Positions 59,880 to 64,000 of a DNA stretch of 64,000 nt are shown in pieces (within the stretch, counting starts at the first letter, position 1; each line of letters opens with the position of its first letter). The stretch comes from Dichetophora obliterata (taxonomy: Eukaryota > Arthropoda > Insecta > Diptera > Sciomyzidae), in contig OY986438.1 in the NCBI GenBank assembly GCA_963920525.1, positions 181,168,888 to 181,232,887 on the forward strand. The letters are read 5' to 3'. The notes beneath the pieces were generated by a model. It did not search any database. It was given only the letters and a program-made list of their open reading frames with translations, and was not told the DNA's origin. Position numbers and translations under genes: made by a program.

Positions 59880-60625
59880 CTGGAAGGTCAAAATCTTGAA
59901 ACTACCAAAATCTTGAAAAAAATAATCTTGAAAACAAAAAATCTTGGCAACGAAATCTTAAAAAAAAAATCTAGAAAACACTATATATGCATAAATCTTG
60001 AAAAAATCTTGAAATTTTAAGAAATGTTCTTTCGAATAAATTTATAATTTCGAGAAAAAAACGGAAAAGTGTCTAATTTTGAAAACAAAAATGTAAAATG
60101 TTGGCAAAATTATAAATTTTTGAAATATACACTTAGCGTCATCCAGACAAACGACGAGGACGTGGTGGTTTTTTGTCCATTTATGAACACATGTTTGACA
60201 TTTTTTGCAAAATTTGTCACTATTCGAAATTTGGCACTTATTCAAAATTAAATATGAAATTTTTTGCAAAACTTTTTCGAAATTTTTTTCGAATTTTTAT
60301 CACTTATTCCAAATTTTACACTTTTTCGATATTTGACACTTTTTGAAATAATTGGACAGTTTGACATTTTTTCAAAATTTTACAATTTCTGTGACTTGAA
60401 AACTATTCATTATTTTGATTATTTTCGAAATTGGACATTATTGGAAAAATTTGATACTTCTTTCGAAATTGGACACTTTTCGAAATAGTGTAAAATTTTC
60501 AATTAAGAAATCTTAAAAAACTTCGCTCGCGCTAATGAAAGAATACATTATATGCGAAGGTTTTTCAAGATTTTTTTTTAAAGATTTTGATTTAAAGATT
60601 TTTTTTCAAGATTTTGAAATTCTGT
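59880..60625. repeat. Low-complexity block with inverted AATCTTGAA flanks
   Basis: AAATCTTGAAA-type words cluster at 59890-60020, and the reverse TTTCAAGATTTT cluster at 60560-60620. Between them are degenerate repeats of TTTTCGAAATTGGACACTTT-like words (about 60230-60490). It may be a decayed foldback. Confidence 0.6.
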
Positions 60626-60679
60626 GAAAAGGACCCAGCCCTCCAAATAATACACAATATGTTGCAAAATTTTGGAAGC

Positions 60680-62215
60680 AGGCGGAACACCCGCTCGTCG
60701 TCTGGGGGTTCATGTGCTACATACGACATTTTTACATTTTTGAGTTAATGGTACCATCTCGTGTTTTTGATACCAAATTTTTCAAATCTTTTATCCGTTT
60801 TTGGCTATTTATTCTAGAAATGGATATTTCTTTTCCATTTTGCTCTATAGCCCTTTAAACAGAAATTTTTTGTGACATCTATAGACCATTCAAAATTTTG
60901 TACTTGATTAACGAAAAATGCTATGCTCTACGTTCATTTACCTACTTTACTACCCTCCTAAGTAAAAAAAGTCATATTTTCATTTGAGTAGTTTTGAGAT
61001 ATTTAGCGTTTAAGTTTTTTTCTTTCTAAGAAACACACTAGAAGTGACCACTTTACTTAAATTTTTCAGTCATTTGGAGTTGAAAATGGGTAATCTTAGC
61101 TAACTACAAAAATCAGAAACTCATTGACGGTTCCGAATCTGCCTTTTTCTACATTTTGGAATTTTGGCGTTTGTGACTTTCTTTCTTAGGACGGCAGTAT
61201 AGTTGTGGCCAGTAATTTTTTTAACTAATTATTTTATATTTTTTGTAATATTTTGGATTATTAAAAAAACTGAAAACTGACTATGTTGAAAATAAGAGGT
61301 ATGGAAAGAGTGGCGAAGTATTTGCAAATCTCTCCTATCTAAACTTTTCTATTATTCCATATACTAAAATAACAGTTTTGCAGTAGGTCTATTCGCGTAA
61401 AAACTTGTCAGTAAGAATTTTTTGAGAGTAAGAAATAATTCTCTCGCAAAACAATTAAAAATCTGAAAAAGTACCCATAGTAAAATTAGAGAAGGTACAT
61501 AGTAGAACTAGACAAGGTAGTGGTGTTAGGGCTAAATGTATTCTCTTTCTTAGTAACCATAACTGTGAAACTCAGCCATTTTAGTATTTTTGCCAATTTT
61601 TGCTTTCATATTGCATTCTCATTGGTTGCAAATTTTGTATGAAAAGCCAACTTGAAATGAATCACGCCATAATTTTTATTTATTATTATGTATTTTTATT
61701 TTGTATGGGAATAATTAAATATTTATTATGTATATTTTTTGGAAATATTTTTGTTTATTTTGTTTTTAATATAATTTTTAATTGATAATTTTTGTTAAAT
61801 AGTCCGACAAATAGCTTTTTTTTTTTAAATGAAAAAATGTGTTTTTAATAGCTTCATTAGTCTCTTTTTCTTTTGTGTTTTTATAAATGTTGACCAAGAC
61901 TTTTAAGTGTGTGAAATTTTTTTAATTCTACTTTGCTCTACGTGTATGGGTCCACACCAAAATACGTTTGAACTGGCGTATAGAGCAAAATTGATTTTTT
62001 TTTGCAGTTAGAAAAAGTCCTTTTGTACGTGAGATCAAGGATTAGGAAATATGTTTTTGGGGTTGCCACTTTTACACAAATTTATGCTCAGACATTTATA
62101 ACATCCTATCGTACAGTTATTGATAAAAAATGGCTTCAAACTTCAGCTTCGATTTACTCACAATGTATGTTTTGCACGTAGAGCACATGAATCTCCGAAC
62201 GACGACCTCCTATAA
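60680..62215. mobile_element. Degenerate element with inverted ends, about 1.5 kb
   Basis: The left text GCTCGTCGTCTGGGGGTTCA then TGTGCTACATAC is matched in reverse by GTAGAGCACATGAATCTCC and GAACGACGACC on the right. Further in, CATTTTGCTCTATAG (about 60835) pairs with TATAGAGCAAAATTG (about 61980). The arms are diverged. No transposase is assigned with confidence. Confidence 0.5.
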
Positions 62216-62690
62216 AAAATGTGACCGAATGGAAGAAGGTAAGTGAATATTTTTTAACTCATTGTCCAAGTTGTTGCCCCCATCAAGATCTAAGTCTAGA
62301 AATTTGGGTACATTGTTATCGACCAGGTCAGTCTAGAGGAACATGGATCTAGATGGGTGGGAATGACTAAGCAGTTAAAACGTTTTAGCGTGTCCTTGAC
62401 TATAACTTCCATAGTGCTTTTATAAATTATTGTTATTTCAGATGTGGATCAATAAAAAAAAGTCAAGAACAAGGCGACTCATAACCTTAAATCTAAAAAG
62501 GAACAACGGATGGATGACCCAATAGACAAAAGAAATGTTCTCCATTGAAAGAGGCTGTTTTTCAACTTATTCAAGACAATGAAGCTGTGGGAGAGGTAAC
62601 CGAAAAAACATTGGGATGTTCACTGAAACGGCAAGACGAGACCCAGCAAATTGTTTGCGTTTTGGCTGCAAAGATGTTGTGAGGACTTTT
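62187..62690 (+). pseudogene. Coding-like remnant with a possible intron, unrecognised
   Basis: An ATG-led segment reads MNLRTTTSYKKCDRMEE up to a donor-like GAAG/GTAAGTG at about 62236. A pyrimidine-rich acceptor TTATTTCAG at about 62442 is followed by frames reading KATHNLKSKKEQRMDD and then SPLKEAVFQLIQDNEAVGEV and GCSLKRQDETQQIVCV before a stop near 62680. At least two frame changes break it. It may be a decayed transposase or host gene fragment. I cannot name the family. Confidence 0.25.
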
Positions 62691-63239
62691 TATAAATACC
62701 TAAACGCGTCCTTGTTAACCCTGTAATATTTTTCAAATCTACAAGGAAGAAATATTAATATTTGATAAAAAAAAACAAATAAACCCGTTTTGTTTTGACT
62801 TACGGGGATTCTGGGAACTTTGACGAATTTATTGGATGATCTTCTGGATTCAAGTAGTTTCAAAATTCGCGAAACACTTCATCGGCTGACAGCTAGCTGT
62901 ATCTAGCGCTTTTTGTCTTGTTTAAATGCTAGGCTTGTACACTTTAACGATTCTGAGTGACACTCAAATATTCAACCACAAAAATTTCTGCGGTTGACTG
63001 TATGACGAATGGCCACACGCGCGAACCTGCGTAAAAAGAGAGAATTTCAGCATGAATGTCACTCATTGCTTTTTGAGTGTATGTTTTCATAAAATAATTT
63101 GCTCTTATTCGTTGCTCTACGTAAAAAATCGTTTCAAATTGGTTCCTATCTGTAATACTTTTTAAGTTATTTCATTATAACTGATGACACCAATCCCGAA
63201 AACAATTTCATATTTTGTGTCAATGAAGTGTCAATAAAA

Positions 63240-63700
63240 ACTACCTCTGCACCGAAAGAAGTTCTAGTTCTGGAACACCTTGGACAGGTACAATATATAT
63301 ACGAAGACCGAATCAGGCACTAATCAGTTTATTGTGTCCGAATATAGCCGCTCGTTTTTTAACACTTTATTGACATAATGCAGACTAACTACGGTTCTGT
63401 TTCAGGTGACTTTCGAGGTACTTGTTGGGTATGTTTCGGATGTATTATGGTTAAGACTCGGGGCAGTTTCGATACATATCAGCTACTTTATTTACACAAT
63501 ATATGAATATTTTTCTCGGTCCTGTTCGCTGAAGTTTGTTTTCATTCGGCTTAATATCAATGTGCGATTAATTTTTTTTCATAAACTTCGCAGTTTTTCG
63601 ATACTGCTTTAAAAAATAAAATTGAGTCTGATACTCGGGACTTTTGTGCCTGAGGTGTTTGGTATGGACACCAATTGTTTCTCAGGTATGAATGGCATTT
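63240..63700 (+). repeat. Dispersed repeat family S, copy 2
   Basis: It carries ACCTCTGCACCGAAAGAAGT, AGTTTATTGTGTCCGAATAT, GAGGTACTTGTTGGGTATGT, CGGCTTAATATCAATGTGCG and AAAATAAAATTGAGTCTGAT in the same order as 50640-52090, without the two insertions found there. It represents the family's uninterrupted form (about 460 bp). Confidence 0.7.
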
Positions 63701-64000
63701 CTTGCTATATTTCCGCTTATAATTCGAAACAGAGGGGGAGATAGACCTGCCATACAATTTGTTTCCTGTCTTTTCACAAGGAATCCACCAGCGCCGGAAT
63801 CAAACGTTGATCTGGGACATCCTGTACATACTTTTTCGTTTCAATTGATCTTTTTTTTTAATTTCAAATGGAATTTTGGAATTTAAATTGATCTTTTCTG
63901 AATTTCATATGATTTTTTCTAAATAACTAAAATTACTTAAGTAAACTTAAAAAAGCTAGAAGTATATCCGGTCTTTTTCCAAATATAATTTTGGTTTCTT

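Larger units (their letters stand above)
59473..64000 (+). other. Presumed long intron 3 or 3' flank, repeat-rich
   Basis: A strong donor starts at 59473. No downstream exon with an RS-type or otherwise convincing coding continuation was found before the window ends. Within it lie low-complexity DNA, a TIR-like element, a coding-like remnant and a family S repeat, listed separately. 59500-59880, 62691-63239 and 63701-64000 hold nothing I can name. Confidence 0.45.

Noticed and set aside
61980..62170. 57-codon open stretch after a ttttttttgcag acceptor as the next exon of the SR-rich gene
   Set aside because: The acceptor looks good and the phase would fit, but the peptide is unlike the rest of the protein, ends in a stop at once and overlaps the arm of an inverted-repeat element.

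Overview
The window looks like heterochromatin-like, repeat-dense insect DNA. The repeat types and the short GT-AG introns suggest a fly, perhaps an acalyptrate such as a tephritid, but I cannot name the species from sequence alone. It is very AT-rich. I see one convincing host gene, at 55843-59472 on the + strand. Almost everything else is satellite DNA, tandem arrays, LINE relics, and DNA transposons or MITEs, often nested in each other.

Region by region. (1) 1-8799 is a head-to-tail satellite with a unit of about 534 bp. Each unit is itself three diverged subunits of about 193, 180 and 161 bp. (2) 7324-17372 is a higher-order tandem triplication of 3350-3351 bp. Each copy holds about 2.8 satellite units plus a 1871-bp non-satellite spacer. 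The spacer carries a strict 24-bp array of alternating CGAATCG/CGATTCG sites, a 91-bp repeat and a cluster of TTTTAGCA-type motifs. (3) 17373-20091 has no recognisable gene. (4) 20092-25306 is a nested stack: a minus-strand LINE relic split by a 1484-bp TIR element with a perfect 8-bp target duplication, then a degenerate RTE/BovB-type LINE ending in GTAA repeats. (5) 26099-30432 holds a palindromic MITE, a degenerate hAT-type transposase within inverted ends, and 142-bp and 128-bp tandem arrays. (6) 33145-44470 holds dispersed repeats, a 194-bp array, two foldback elements with TAGGG ends and 8-bp duplications, a tRNA-like sequence, another foldback and a LINE 3' part. (7) 46593-52090 contains TIR elements, a 104-bp satellite with a Harbinger-like MITE inside it, and a dispersed repeat split by a hAT-like element. 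(8) 53040-55260 has a CR1/Jockey-like RT relic, foldbacks and a second copy of the GCTGCGTTCC element.

The host gene encodes a predicted protein of at least 1070 residues: a charged coiled coil, an RG/Pro/Met-rich stretch, polybasic tracts, an RS domain and an acidic tail. This is the layout of an SR-related nuclear RNA-processing factor. I do not recognise the orthologue. The third coding exon ends in a good donor, so the gene continues through a long intron that runs to or near the window end.

I found no operon, CRISPR array, or clear novel enzymatic system. The most unusual structures are the satellite/spacer triplication with its palindromic junction and the 24-bp alternating-site array inside the spacer.
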